From VRUE01 sp963753585 (lineage in GTDB: Bacteria > Actinomycetota > Thermoleophilia > Solirubrobacterales > 70-9), in the NCBI GenBank assembly GCA_963753585.1, contig CAVWCU010000001.1:682001-746000 (forward strand): DNA of 64,000 nt. The letters run 5' to 3'. Shown one piece after another: positions 24,106-32,192 of this stretch (positions within the stretch are counted from its first letter, which is position 1; every line of letters begins with the position of its first letter). The position numbers and the translations under genes are program-made. The notes below the pieces were generated by a model. It was given only the letters and a program-made list of their open reading frames with translations, was not told where the DNA came from and ran no database searches.

Positions 24106-24876
24106 ATGGAACGCCACATCGGCGCAATCCTCCGCGAGACGCGTACGCGTCGTGGGATCGAGCTCTCCGAGGTCGAGGCGGTAACCAGGATCCGCCTCGG
24201 CTATCTGCGGGCGATCGAGGACGAGGACTGGGATGCGCTCCCCGGCGGTGTCTACACCCGCGGCTTCATCCGCACCTACGCCTCGTTCCTGAGCCTGGAC
24301 GGGGACCGGCTCGCAACCGAGTACCGCGAGAGCGTCGAAGGCGGGTCGGGGAGCAGCCCCGACCTGGCGGCGAGCCCCGCGGGGCGCTCCCTTCCCCGTC
24401 CAGAACGGACAACTTCCCGACTCGGCTGGGTTGCGGTGACGGGTGTGGTCCTCGTCGGCGCGATCGCGATCGTCGCCCTGCCCGACGGCGGAGACGGTGG
24501 CGAAGGATCTCGACAGCCGGCTGGGGACAGCCCCACGAGGATCACGGGAGACGGGGCTCCCGTGACTTCGCAGCCGAACCCGACGAGGCCGACGACCGTG
24601 CGGCTCGCCCTTCTCGCCACCGCCGAAGTCTGGGTCTGTCTCCTCGGTGGTGGTGGCAGGGAGCTCCTCGACGGCCTGATCCTCGAAGCGGGAGCCGAGG
24701 CGGGGCCGTTCCGGTCCGGTAGCTTCACCGTCTCCCTCGGCAACGGGGAGGTATCGATGCTCGTCGACGGCCAGGAAGCTGAGATCCCAGCGACGTCCAG
24801 CCCGATCGGGTACTCGATCGACGCCACGGGGCAGCTGACCCGGCTCTCCGAAGCGGAGCGACCCACCTGCGCATGA
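24106..24876 (+). CDS. RodZ-like membrane protein with N-terminal HTH
   Basis: The 256-aa protein has a Cro-type HTH at the N-terminus (IGAILRETRTRRGIELSEVEAVTRIRLGYLRAIEDEDWDALPGGVYTRGF read across residues 5-55), which binds MreB in characterised RodZ. A single membrane helix follows (LGWVAVTGVVLVGAIAIVALP), then a Gly/Pro linker and a C-terminal beta domain of the DUF4115 type. It is 21 bp after ftsK and its stop overlaps cinA (ATGA). A role in cell shape is inferred from the family. Confidence 0.82.
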   Translation: MERHIGAILRETRTRRGIELSEVEAVTRIRLGYLRAIEDEDWDALPGGVYTRGFIRTYASFLSLDGDRLATEYRESVEGGSGSSPDLAASPAGRSLPRPERTTSRLGWVAVTGVVLVGAIAIVALPDGGDGGEGSRQPAGDSPTRITGDGAPVTSQPNPTRPTTVRLALLATAEVWVCLLGGGGRELLDGLILEAGAEAGPFRSGSFTVSLGNGEVSMLVDGQEAEIPATSSPIGYSIDATGQLTRLSEAERPTCA

Positions 24877-26153
24877 CCGAGGTCCGCGCCGGAATAGTGG
24901 TGACGGGGACCGAGGTCCTCACGGGGCGGATCGCCGACCGCAACGGGCCGTGGGTCTCCGAACGCCTAGCCGAGCTCGGGATGGAGGTTGCCCACATCCT
25001 CGTCGTCGGCGACCGCCCGGGCGACCTCGAGGCCGCCCTGCGGTTCATGGCCGGCGAGGGCATGGACCTGATCGTCACCTCCGGTGGGCTTGGGCCGACC
25101 GCGGACGACCTCACCGCGGAGGTCGTCGCCGGCTTCGCCGGTCGCGAGCTCGTCCTCGACGAGGAGGTGGAGGAGAAGATCGCGGCGATCCTGCGCGGCT
25201 TCGCCCGCCGCTTCAACTTCGACCCCGAGGCGGTGCGCGAGGCCAACCGCAAGCAGGCGATGATCCCGACCGGCTCGATCGCGCTCGACCCGGTCGGCAC
25301 CGCGCCCGGCTTGGTCGTCCCGGCTGACGGGCGAGTCGTCGTCGTCCTGCCTGGGCCACCCCGCGAGCTGCAGCCGATGTGGCCCGCGGCACTGGCCGCC
25401 GAGCCGGTTCAGGAGTTGCTCCAGCGCGCCTCGCCACTGCACGGGTACACGCTGCGCATGTTCGGGGTGCCCGAGTCGGAGATCGCCAAGAGCCTGCGCG
25501 AGATGGAGGGTGCCGGGATCGCGCTGCCGGAGGTCGAGATCACGACCTGTCTGCGCCGCGGCGAGATCGAGATCGACGTCCGCTACCGCGACGGGGCCGC
25601 CGGCACCGCCGAGGCTGTGCGCACCGGCCTCGCCGAGCGCCACGAGCGCCACCTCTTCAGCCTCGACGGCGAGACGATCGACTCCCAGGTTGCGGGACTT
25701 CTGCAGGGGCACCGGCTCGGCATCGCAGAGTCGTGCAGCGGGGGGCTGTTGGCGGCGCGGATCACCGACCTGCCGGGCGCCTCGGGCTACATGGCCGGCG
25801 GCGTCGTCTCCTACTCCAACGAGGCGAAGGCCGAGCTCCTGGGGGTCGATCCCGCGCTGATCGAGGCGAAGGGCGCCGTCTCGCCTGAGGTTGCGGAGGC
25901 AATGGCCCTGGGCGCGCTGAAGCGCTTCGGGGCCGACGTGGGGGTCTCGATCACCGGCATCGCCGGCCCGGACGGCGGCAGCGAGGAGAAGCCGGTCGGC
26001 TACGTCTGCTTCAACGCCCGCCTCGCCGACGGCACCTCGCTCGCCCGCGACCCGGTGATTCCGGGCGGTCGCGCCGACATCCGCGAGCGCTCGGCGCTGG
26101 TCGGGATGCACCTGCTCCGCATCCTGCTCAGCGGCGAGGAAGCGCCGTTGTAG
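24873..26153 (+). CDS. cinA: CinA-like protein: COG1058 domain plus nicotinamide-nucleotide amidase domain
   Basis: Full-length two-domain CinA, 426 aa. N-terminal molybdopterin-binding-like domain: VVTGTEVLTGRIADRNG and TSGGLGPTADDLT. C-terminal PncC/NMN deamidase domain: GIAESCSGGLLAARITDLPGAS and SVSITGIAGPDGG. Processes pyridine nucleotide breakdown products and is often near recA. The ATG overlaps the upstream stop. Confidence 0.93.
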   Translation: MTEVRAGIVVTGTEVLTGRIADRNGPWVSERLAELGMEVAHILVVGDRPGDLEAALRFMAGEGMDLIVTSGGLGPTADDLTAEVVAGFAGRELVLDEEVEEKIAAILRGFARRFNFDPEAVREANRKQAMIPTGSIALDPVGTAPGLVVPADGRVVVVLPGPPRELQPMWPAALAAEPVQELLQRASPLHGYTLRMFGVPESEIAKSLREMEGAGIALPEVEITTCLRRGEIEIDVRYRDGAAGTAEAVRTGLAERHERHLFSLDGETIDSQVAGLLQGHRLGIAESCSGGLLAARITDLPGASGYMAGGVVSYSNEAKAELLGVDPALIEAKGAVSPEVAEAMALGALKRFGADVGVSITGIAGPDGGSEEKPVGYVCFNARLADGTSLARDPVIPGGRADIRERSALVGMHLLRILLSGEEAPL

Positions 26154-26218
26154 ACAGGGACCTCCCGGGAAGGTATGGTCGAGCCAGTACTCAAACGGTC
26201 TTGTCTGGGCACGTTTCT

Positions 26219-27052
26219 ATGGGGAGACACCACAAGCACCTCTCGCTGACTCTCGCGATGGCTGCTGCGCTTGTCGCGACGACCCTCTCGACCGGGACGG
26301 CGATGGCCGCCAGCGGTGAGATCACTCGCGCGGAGTCGAGTGCGGACTGGACGCAGGGCAGTATCGCGGGCACTGCAAGCTGGGGCGGATGCAATGTCCC
26401 GATTGGCTGGTGGTCCTCCACGATTTGCAACTGGCGTCCGTACGTCACCGTGGGCACAGGCACCGACCCGGCTGAATGCTCGTCGGCGGCGCGTCGCTGG
26501 GGATCGCTCGGCGACGGGATCACGCTTGCCTGGCTGGGCAAACAGAGCTCGGGCGGCTCGGCCGAATTCGACCTGACCGAAGTGCCCCTCTCTGGCGAAC
26601 CCGGCCAACTCGCGTGTCTCTCGCTCTGGGAATACATGTGGGAGCCCTACCCGTGCCCCAAAGGCACCATCTGCATCCAGGTCGTCGGAAACTCAATGGC
26701 CCGATTCTCGGCGCTGGACGCCGCGCTCTTGGAGCCGCCCGAGGAAGAGGCGAAGGCAGATGAAGAATCCGAAGAGCCTCCGGTCGAAGAGCCGGAGGAC
26801 GGGGAACCGGAACCCGAGGAGAGCGCTCCGGATCAGATCGTCGATCAGGGGCGAGGCGTGATCGACGGGCCAGACTTGGCAAGGGATGCGCCGGGACCCG
26901 AGCCCGGACAGGTTTCCCGGGGGGAACCCCCGACCCGTCCGAAGTCCTCGACCGGGCGCTGCGCCAAGGGCAAGCGGCTCGTCAGGACTCGAAGTGGTAA
27001 GAGGATTTGTCGTCACCGCCATCGACGGCACGGTCGCGTCTGGACCATTTGA
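26219..27052 (+). CDS. Secreted protein of unknown function with acidic linker and basic Cys-rich tail
   Basis: The 277-aa product starts MGRHHKHLSLTLAMAAALVA with a clear signal peptide, probable cleavage after TGTAMA. The mature part has a Cys/Trp-rich domain of about 130 residues (WGGCNVPIGWWSSTICNW; PYPCPKGTICIQ), a Glu/Pro-rich linker, and a basic tail (GRCAKGKRLVRTRSGKRICRH and a His/Arg run). I do not recognise a family. A TTG at 26201 in frame is a weaker start. It sits between cinA and thpR and is not part of their usual cluster. Confidence 0.7.
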   Translation: MGRHHKHLSLTLAMAAALVATTLSTGTAMAASGEITRAESSADWTQGSIAGTASWGGCNVPIGWWSSTICNWRPYVTVGTGTDPAECSSAARRWGSLGDGITLAWLGKQSSGGSAEFDLTEVPLSGEPGQLACLSLWEYMWEPYPCPKGTICIQVVGNSMARFSALDAALLEPPEEEAKADEESEEPPVEEPEDGEPEPEESAPDQIVDQGRGVIDGPDLARDAPGPEPGQVSRGEPPTRPKSSTGRCAKGKRLVRTRSGKRICRHRHRRHGRVWTI

Positions 27053-27111
27053 CGCTCTCGTGACTGCCTAGCGTTGTTTCGTGCGCTGCCGCCCCTTAGC
27101 GTGGGCAGTCG

Positions 27112-27705
27112 ATGGCGAAGGAGAGACTGAAGAGCCCTCGCGCGCGGCTGTTCGTCGCACTCGACCTGCCCAGCGAGCTACGCGATGGGGTGGTGGCGTG
27201 GGGCAGGCGTGAGCTACGCGATCCGGCCCTGCGGATGGTGCCACCCGAGTCGCTGCACATCACCCTTGTCTTCCTCGGTTACCTGCCGGAGAAGGAGATC
27301 CCCCGGCTGGGTGAGATCGTCGGGGAGGTAGGGGCGCCGGCGCCGGCGCTGAGACTCGGCGATCCACTGGCCAAGCCGTCGCTGCGACGGGCTCGCGTCT
27401 TCGCCCTGCCGGCGGATTCCCCCGGCACGGTCGCGCTGCAGAACGAGCTAGAGGGGAAGCTCGTTGCAAGCCGGCTCTACAAGCCCGAGAAGCGGCTGTT
27501 TTGGCCTCACGTCACGGTTGCCCGCGTCAAGTCCGAGGGCAAAGGGTCGAAGCGGCCGATGCGGGTCTCGAAGCCTCCCGGGGAGCTGCCGAAGGCTTTG
27601 TTGCAGCCTGCGAGTTGCCGCCGGTTGGCTCTCTACCGTTCTGAACTTAGCCCTCAGGGGGCTCGTTACGTCCCCCTGACACAAGTCGAGTTGTCCAAAA
27701 AATAG
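27112..27705 (+). CDS. thpR: RNA 2',3'-cyclic phosphodiesterase (2H family)
   Basis: The 197-aa protein has the two HxTx motifs that define the 2H fold: HITLVFLG and HVTVARVK. The opening ARLFVALDLPSELRD is typical. It hydrolyses 2',3'-cyclic phosphate RNA ends to 2'-phosphate. It lies 14 bp before recA. Confidence 0.9.
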   Translation: MAKERLKSPRARLFVALDLPSELRDGVVAWGRRELRDPALRMVPPESLHITLVFLGYLPEKEIPRLGEIVGEVGAPAPALRLGDPLAKPSLRRARVFALPADSPGTVALQNELEGKLVASRLYKPEKRLFWPHVTVARVKSEGKGSKRPMRVSKPPGELPKALLQPASCRRLALYRSELSPQGARYVPLTQVELSKK

Positions 27706-27719
27706 GCGAGGTGGAAGAG

Positions 27720-28811
27720 ATGGCAGACAAAAAAGCAGCTTTGAAGGACGCCTCGGCTAAGGAGGCAAAGGCGAAGGACGCAGCTCTGGAGGCCGCGGTC
27801 ACCCAGATCGAGCGCGACTTCGGGCAAGGCGCGCTGATGCGCCTCGGCGCCGACAGCGCCCTGCCGGTCGAAGCGATCCCGACCGGCGCCCTGGCACTCG
27901 ACCTCGCGCTGGGCATCGGCGGGGTGCCCCGCGGGCGGATCGTCGAGATCTTCGGCCCGGAGTCCTCGGGCAAGACGACGCTTATCTATCACGTCATCGC
28001 CGAGGCTCAGGCGAAGGGTGGGGTCTGCGTCTTCATCGACACCGAGCACGCGATGGACCCCGTCTACGCCCGGGCGATCGGCGTCGACACCGACGAGCTG
28101 CTGGTCTCCCAGCCCGACTACGGCGAGCAGGCGCTGCAGATCGCCGACCGCCTGATCGCCTCTGCCGCCGTCGACGTGGTGGCGATCGACTCCGTCGCGG
28201 CGCTGACGCCGAAAGCCGAGCTGGACGGCCAGATCGGCGACACGACCGTGGGTCTGCAGGCCCGCCTGATGTCGCAGGCGATGCGCAAACTGGCCGGTAA
28301 CCTCAGCCGCACCAACACCGTCTGCGTGTTCACGAACCAGATCCGCGAAAAGGTCGGTGTCCAGTTCGGCTCGCCGGAGACCCAGCCGGGTGGCCGGGCG
28401 TTGAAGTTCTACGCCTCGCAGCGCCTCGACATCCGCCGCATCGAGACGCTCAAGGACGGCACCGAGGCGGTTGGCAACAGGGTGCGGGTCAAAGTCGTCA
28501 AGAACAAGTGCGCGGCGCCGTTTCGCCAAGCCGAGTTCGAGATCGAGTACGGCCAGGGCATCTCGCGCGAAGGCGAGCTGCTCGACTTCGGCATCGAGCA
28601 CGACATCGTGCGTAAGTCGGGTGCCTTCTTCTCCTACGGCGAGACCCGGCTCGGGCAGGGGCGCAACAACGCCAAGCAGTTCCTGGTCGAGAACCCCGAG
28701 ATCGCCGACGAGATAGAGGCCAAGATCCGCACCGCCCTCGGCATCGGCGCCGAGGTCGCGCCTGCCGCCGAGGCAGAGGCGCCCCCGGTTGAAGAGGCGC
28801 AGGCTGCCTGA
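27720..28811 (+). CDS. recA: Recombinase A
   Basis: Homologous recombination and SOS co-protease. The 363-aa protein has Walker A GPESSGKTT, VFIDTEHAMDPVYA, VAIDSVAALTPKAE, the L2 loop segment TNQIREKVGVQFGSPETQPGG (split here by its Gly turns), and an acidic C-tail. The ATG at 27720 has AGGTGG about 8 bp upstream; a GTG at 27711 is possible. I found no clear LexA operator upstream, where thpR leaves little room. Confidence 0.96.
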   Translation: MADKKAALKDASAKEAKAKDAALEAAVTQIERDFGQGALMRLGADSALPVEAIPTGALALDLALGIGGVPRGRIVEIFGPESSGKTTLIYHVIAEAQAKGGVCVFIDTEHAMDPVYARAIGVDTDELLVSQPDYGEQALQIADRLIASAAVDVVAIDSVAALTPKAELDGQIGDTTVGLQARLMSQAMRKLAGNLSRTNTVCVFTNQIREKVGVQFGSPETQPGGRALKFYASQRLDIRRIETLKDGTEAVGNRVRVKVVKNKCAAPFRQAEFEIEYGQGISREGELLDFGIEHDIVRKSGAFFSYGETRLGQGRNNAKQFLVENPEIADEIEAKIRTALGIGAEVAPAAEAEAPPVEEAQAA

Positions 28812-28847
28812 CGGCGCCTGCCCTCCAGTGGATAGGATCCCCGCCGC

Positions 28848-29096
28848 ATGAGCAATGGTGACCTCTTCTACATCTGCGGAATCGCGCTGGCGGTCTCGGC
28901 TGTGCTGTTCAGCTTCATAGGCCTGCGCGCCAAGGAGTTCCCGGGAAGGTTCGGGGCGCTCGTCGTGCTCTGGTTCGTCCTCCTGATCGGCGGCACTACG
29001 ACCTACTCCGTGCTCCACGCACAGGACGAGGAACACCACGAGGAGCCGGCCCTGCACGAGGCGACCGAGGAAGCCGAAGAGGAGGAGGCGCAGTAG
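28848..29096 (+). CDS. Small two-helix membrane protein of unknown function
   Basis: 82 aa with two predicted membrane helices (DLFYICGIALAVSAVLFSFIG; FGALVVLWFVLLIGGTTTY) and an acidic His/Glu-rich tail (HAQDEEHHEEPALHEATEEA). It occupies the position where recX usually sits in actinobacteria but shows no similarity to RecX. The composition recalls subunit-like proteins of respiratory complexes, but no family can be named. Confidence 0.65.
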   Translation: MSNGDLFYICGIALAVSAVLFSFIGLRAKEFPGRFGALVVLWFVLLIGGTTTYSVLHAQDEEHHEEPALHEATEEAEEEEAQ

Positions 29097-29135
29097 CGCT
29101 GGAAATTGGGGCTGTCGCCCCGGTACGCTGAGCGC

Positions 29136-30461
29136 ATGCCCAGCTACCACGTCACCACGTTCGGCTGTCAGATGAACGTGCACGACTCCGAGCGGATGCG
29201 CGGAATGCTCGAGTCGCTGGGCTACGAGGAGGCGCAGAGTCGCGACGGCGCCGACCTGATCCTCTTCAACACCTGCTCGATCCGCGAGTCGGCCGACAAC
29301 CGCTTCGTCGCCCACCTGGGAGAGGCCAAGCGGCTCAAGTCCGAATACCCCGACCGGGTCGTGGGCGTCGGCGGCTGCTGGGCCCAGTCGGTCAAGGAGG
29401 AGGTCTTCCAGCGCTTCCCCTTCGTCGACGTCGCCTTCGGTCCGGGGCAGATACACAAGCTCGCCGAGTTCCTCAACTCCGACTCGCTGGGCGCCCAGGG
29501 CTACTTCGAGTTCGAGGACTTCTCGGCCAGCCTGCCGACCCGGCGGGTTCGGGAGTTCCAGGGCTGGCTGCAGGTCTCCCAGGGCTGCAACTGCAAGTGC
29601 TCCTACTGCATCGTGCCCTCGACCCGCGGCCGCGAGGTCAGTCGCGACCCGGCCCAGCTCGTGGCGGAGGCGGAGGCCCTCGCCGCCGACGGGGTGCGCG
29701 AGGTGACGCTGCTCGGGCAGAACGTCAACAGCTACGGCCGCGACCTGCCCAAGGCGACCCGGATCGGCTTCGCCGAGCTGCTCGGCCGTGTCGACGCGAT
29801 CGACGGAATCGAGCGCATCCGCTACACCAGCCCACACCCCAAGGACATGAAGGAGGACGTGATCCGGGCCCACGCCGAGCTGCCGGCCGTCTGCGAGCAC
29901 ATCCACCTGCCGCTGCAGTCGGGCTCCAGCGCGGTGCTCAAGCGCATGCGCCGCACCTACGACCGCCGGCGCTACATGGACCGGGTCTCGCTGATCCGCC
30001 AGCACGTCCCCGACTGCGCGATCACCACCGACGTCATCGTCGGCTTCCCGGGTGAGACCGAGGCCGACTTCGAGCAGACGCTGGAGGTGGTCGACGAGGT
30101 CGGTTACGACGGCGCCTTCACCTTCGTCTTCTCTCCGAGACGCGAAACCGAGGCGGCCGAGCTGGACGAACAGGTGCCGCATCCGGTCAAGGTCGAGCGG
30201 ATGGAGCGGCTGGTCGAGCTGGTGCAGGCACGGGCTGCCGAGCGGGCCCGGAGGTTCATCGGGCGAGAGATGGAGGTTCTGGTGGAAGGAACCAGCCGGA
30301 CGGACGAGACGCGGCTGCGGGGGCGGACGAGGCACAACAAGGCGGTGAACTTCGACGGCGAGGCCGAGCCCGGGGAATTCGTCAGCGTCGAGATTGGCGA
30401 TGCGACTTCACAGACGTTGAGCGGAGTAGCGGCGAAACCTCTCACTCAACTTTTTCGGTGA
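29136..30461 (+). CDS. miaB: tRNA-2-methylthio-N6-dimethylallyladenosine synthase
   Basis: Radical-SAM methylthiotransferase acting on tRNA A37 after MiaA. The 441-aa protein has the N-terminal cluster domain (TFGCQMNVHDSE; FNTCSIRE; GGCWAQ), the radical-SAM motif GCNCKCSYCIVP, LGQNVNSYG and the C-terminal TRAM domain. The ATG at 29136 begins at the conserved strand. The last dozen codons run into a palindrome (30422-30530). Confidence 0.95.
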   Translation: MPSYHVTTFGCQMNVHDSERMRGMLESLGYEEAQSRDGADLILFNTCSIRESADNRFVAHLGEAKRLKSEYPDRVVGVGGCWAQSVKEEVFQRFPFVDVAFGPGQIHKLAEFLNSDSLGAQGYFEFEDFSASLPTRRVREFQGWLQVSQGCNCKCSYCIVPSTRGREVSRDPAQLVAEAEALAADGVREVTLLGQNVNSYGRDLPKATRIGFAELLGRVDAIDGIERIRYTSPHPKDMKEDVIRAHAELPAVCEHIHLPLQSGSSAVLKRMRRTYDRRRYMDRVSLIRQHVPDCAITTDVIVGFPGETEADFEQTLEVVDEVGYDGAFTFVFSPRRETEAAELDEQVPHPVKVERMERLVELVQARAAERARRFIGREMEVLVEGTSRTDETRLRGRTRHNKAVNFDGEAEPGEFVSVEIGDATSQTLSGVAAKPLTQLFR

Positions 30462-30530
30462 TCGTGGTCGGCTGTCCGCGGGCGGATTGACGAAAAAGTA
30501 CAAGCCGTTCGAGGCATCGCCGCTACTCCG
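30422..30530 (+). repeat. 109-bp imperfect palindrome spanning the miaB end to the miaA start
   Basis: The outer arms CGGAGTAGCGGCGA (30422-30435) and TCGCCGCTACTCCG (30517-30530) pair perfectly over 14 bp. Just inside, CCTC pairs with GAGG. Further in, ACTTTTTCG (30449-30457) pairs with CGAAAAAGT (30491-30499). The right arm ends at the base before the miaA ATG, so the folded RNA would mask translation initiation of miaA. Confidence 0.7.
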
Positions 30531-31259
30531 ATGAACGTAATCGCCATATTCGGGCCGACGGGAGTCGGGAAGACCGGCGTCGCGGTCGAGCTGGCGGAGA
30601 AGTTTCGGGAGCGGGGAGAGGACCCCGTTGCCATCTCTTGCGACGCGCTTCAGGTGTACGAGGGGCTTTCGGTGCTCACGGGCGTCGCCGCGGCCGCCGA
30701 GCAGGAGAAGCTTGAGCACAGGCTGGTCGGGTTCGTGCCGGTGACCGAGGCTTTCAACGTGGGGAACTACATGCCGCTGGCGCATGCTGAGATCGATGCG
30801 GCGCTGGCGGCCGGGAGGCGGCCGATCGTGGTGGGGGGGACGGGGCTCTACCTGCGGGCGGCGCTGGCGGCGCTGTCGCTGGTGAAGGCGGAGCCCGAAG
30901 CCGAGGACTCGGAGCTGTGGTCGCCCGAGACCCGATATCCGACGGCGATCTTCGGGCTCGACATGGAGCGCGAGCAGCTGTACGAGAGGATCGACGCCCG
31001 GACCGAGGCGATCGTCGCGGCGGGGGCGCAGGAGGAGGTCGTGCGCGCCGAGGCCGCCGGTCCGTCGCGCACGGCACGCAAGGCCCTGGGCTTCGACGAA
31101 GTACTCGCCGGGGACGTCGAGCTGATGCAGAAGCGCTCCCGCAACTACGCCCGCCGCCAGCTCACCTGGATGCGCAAGATCCCCAACCTCCACTGGATCG
31201 ACCGCACTGACCTCACCGACGCCGAAGTGGCGGCCCAAATCGCCCACCGCCTCCGCTGA
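30531..31259 (+). CDS. miaA: tRNA dimethylallyltransferase
   Basis: Transfers the isopentenyl group to tRNA A37, the step before MiaB. The 242-aa protein has the P-loop FGPTGVGKTG, SCDALQVYEGL, VVGGTGLYLRAAL and KRSRNYARRQLTWMRKIPNL. It is shorter than the usual 300 aa, mainly in the middle tRNA-binding insert. The TGA stop lies inside the 50-bp palindrome that follows. No Shine-Dalgarno is visible. Confidence 0.93.
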   Translation: MNVIAIFGPTGVGKTGVAVELAEKFRERGEDPVAISCDALQVYEGLSVLTGVAAAAEQEKLEHRLVGFVPVTEAFNVGNYMPLAHAEIDAALAAGRRPIVVGGTGLYLRAALAALSLVKAEPEAEDSELWSPETRYPTAIFGLDMEREQLYERIDARTEAIVAAGAQEEVVRAEAAGPSRTARKALGFDEVLAGDVELMQKRSRNYARRQLTWMRKIPNLHWIDRTDLTDAEVAAQIAHRLR

Positions 31260-31304
31260 CTTCGTGGTTTGGGGTCCATATACACCCAAAACCACGAAGT
31301 CAGC
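31255..31304 (+). repeat. Palindromic repeat family 2, copy 1 (miaA 3' end)
   Basis: Exactly 50 bp. GCTGACTTCGTGGTTT at the left pairs with AAACCACGAAGTCAGC at the right (16 bp), with GGG/CCC continuing inside around CCATAT. The miaA stop is the TGA of GCTGAC. A second copy at 62565-62614 has identical 10-bp ends and the same length. Confidence 0.8.
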
Positions 31305-31331
31305 GCCGGAGGGTCGGGATAGGCTGCGGCG

Positions 31332-32180
31332 GTGAGATTCGAGAAGTGGCAGGCGCTGGGGAACGACTACTTGATCGTCGAGGGGGATCCGCTCCCGTGG
31401 GAGTTGACGGCGGGGCGGGTACGGCGGCTCTGCGATCCGCATTTCGGTATCGGCTCGGACGGGGTGCTGTTGCTCTCGCACAGCGATGACCCGCAGTTCG
31501 TCGCCTCGCTGCGGATCTTCAACCCGGACGGCTCCGAGGCGGAGCTGTCGGGCAATGGAGCCCGTGAGGCGATTCTCTACCTGCGCCGCCATGACTGGAC
31601 CGACCGGGACACCTTCACGATCCAGACCGTGGCCGGGCCGATTACGCCGACGATCACCTCTGATCGGACCTGCTCGGTCGAGATGGGCCGGGCGAGCACG
31701 GCCTCCAAGGACTTTCCCTCCGGTGGGCCCGGGGGGAATGGAACGCTGCTGGCCGGGGGGCGCGAGTGGGCCTTCCAGCACGTCTCGGTCGGCAACCCGC
31801 AATGCGTGATCGAAGTCGGCGAGGACATCGAGAGCCTCGACTTGGACGAGCTCGGACCGGAGATCGAATCCAGCGAGCTCTTTCCCAACCGGACCAACGT
31901 CTCGTTCCGGAACATCTTCAGTGAAGGCCCCGTTCGGGCCCGGATCTTCGAGCGCGGAGTGGGGGAGACGCTCTCCTCCGGTACCGGCGCCTGCGGCGTC
32001 GCCGTGGCTGCCTTCCTTGGTGGGATCCCAAGCCCGATCACGGTGGTCCTCGACGGCGGCGAGCTGGAGGTCGAGATCTCCAACGACCTCGACGTCACGT
32101 TGACCGGCTGGGCCGAGCCGATCTGCTCCGGCGAGCTCTCACATGAGCTGCTCTCGGCACTCGCCCGCCTGGACGACTAG
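31332..32180 (+). CDS. dapF: Diaminopimelate epimerase-like protein with both catalytic Cys positions occupied by Ser
   Basis: The 282-aa protein aligns with DapF throughout: WQALGNDYLIVE, HFGIGSDGVLLL, FNPDGSEAELSGNGAR, VGNPQCVI, NVSF, and ERGVGETLSSGTGACG. In characterised DapF the motifs read CGNGAR (Cys73 in E. coli) and CGSG or CGTG (Cys217), the acid/base pair that interconverts LL- and meso-diaminopimelate. Here they are SGNGAR (Ser73) and SGTG (Ser216). The gene stands 12 bp before a diaminopimelate-type aminotransferase, so the pathway context is intact. GTG start at 31332. Confidence 0.85.
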   Translation: MRFEKWQALGNDYLIVEGDPLPWELTAGRVRRLCDPHFGIGSDGVLLLSHSDDPQFVASLRIFNPDGSEAELSGNGAREAILYLRRHDWTDRDTFTIQTVAGPITPTITSDRTCSVEMGRASTASKDFPSGGPGGNGTLLAGGREWAFQHVSVGNPQCVIEVGEDIESLDLDELGPEIESSELFPNRTNVSFRNIFSEGPVRARIFERGVGETLSSGTGACGVAVAAFLGGIPSPITVVLDGGELEVEISNDLDVTLTGWAEPICSGELSHELLSALARLDD

Positions 32181-32192
32181 ATTCCCGCGCCC

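Noticed and set aside
27666..30335. 889-codon open frame on the minus strand opposite recA and miaB
   Set aside because: No recognisable domain; composition is antisense of RecA and MiaB, both of which are certain.
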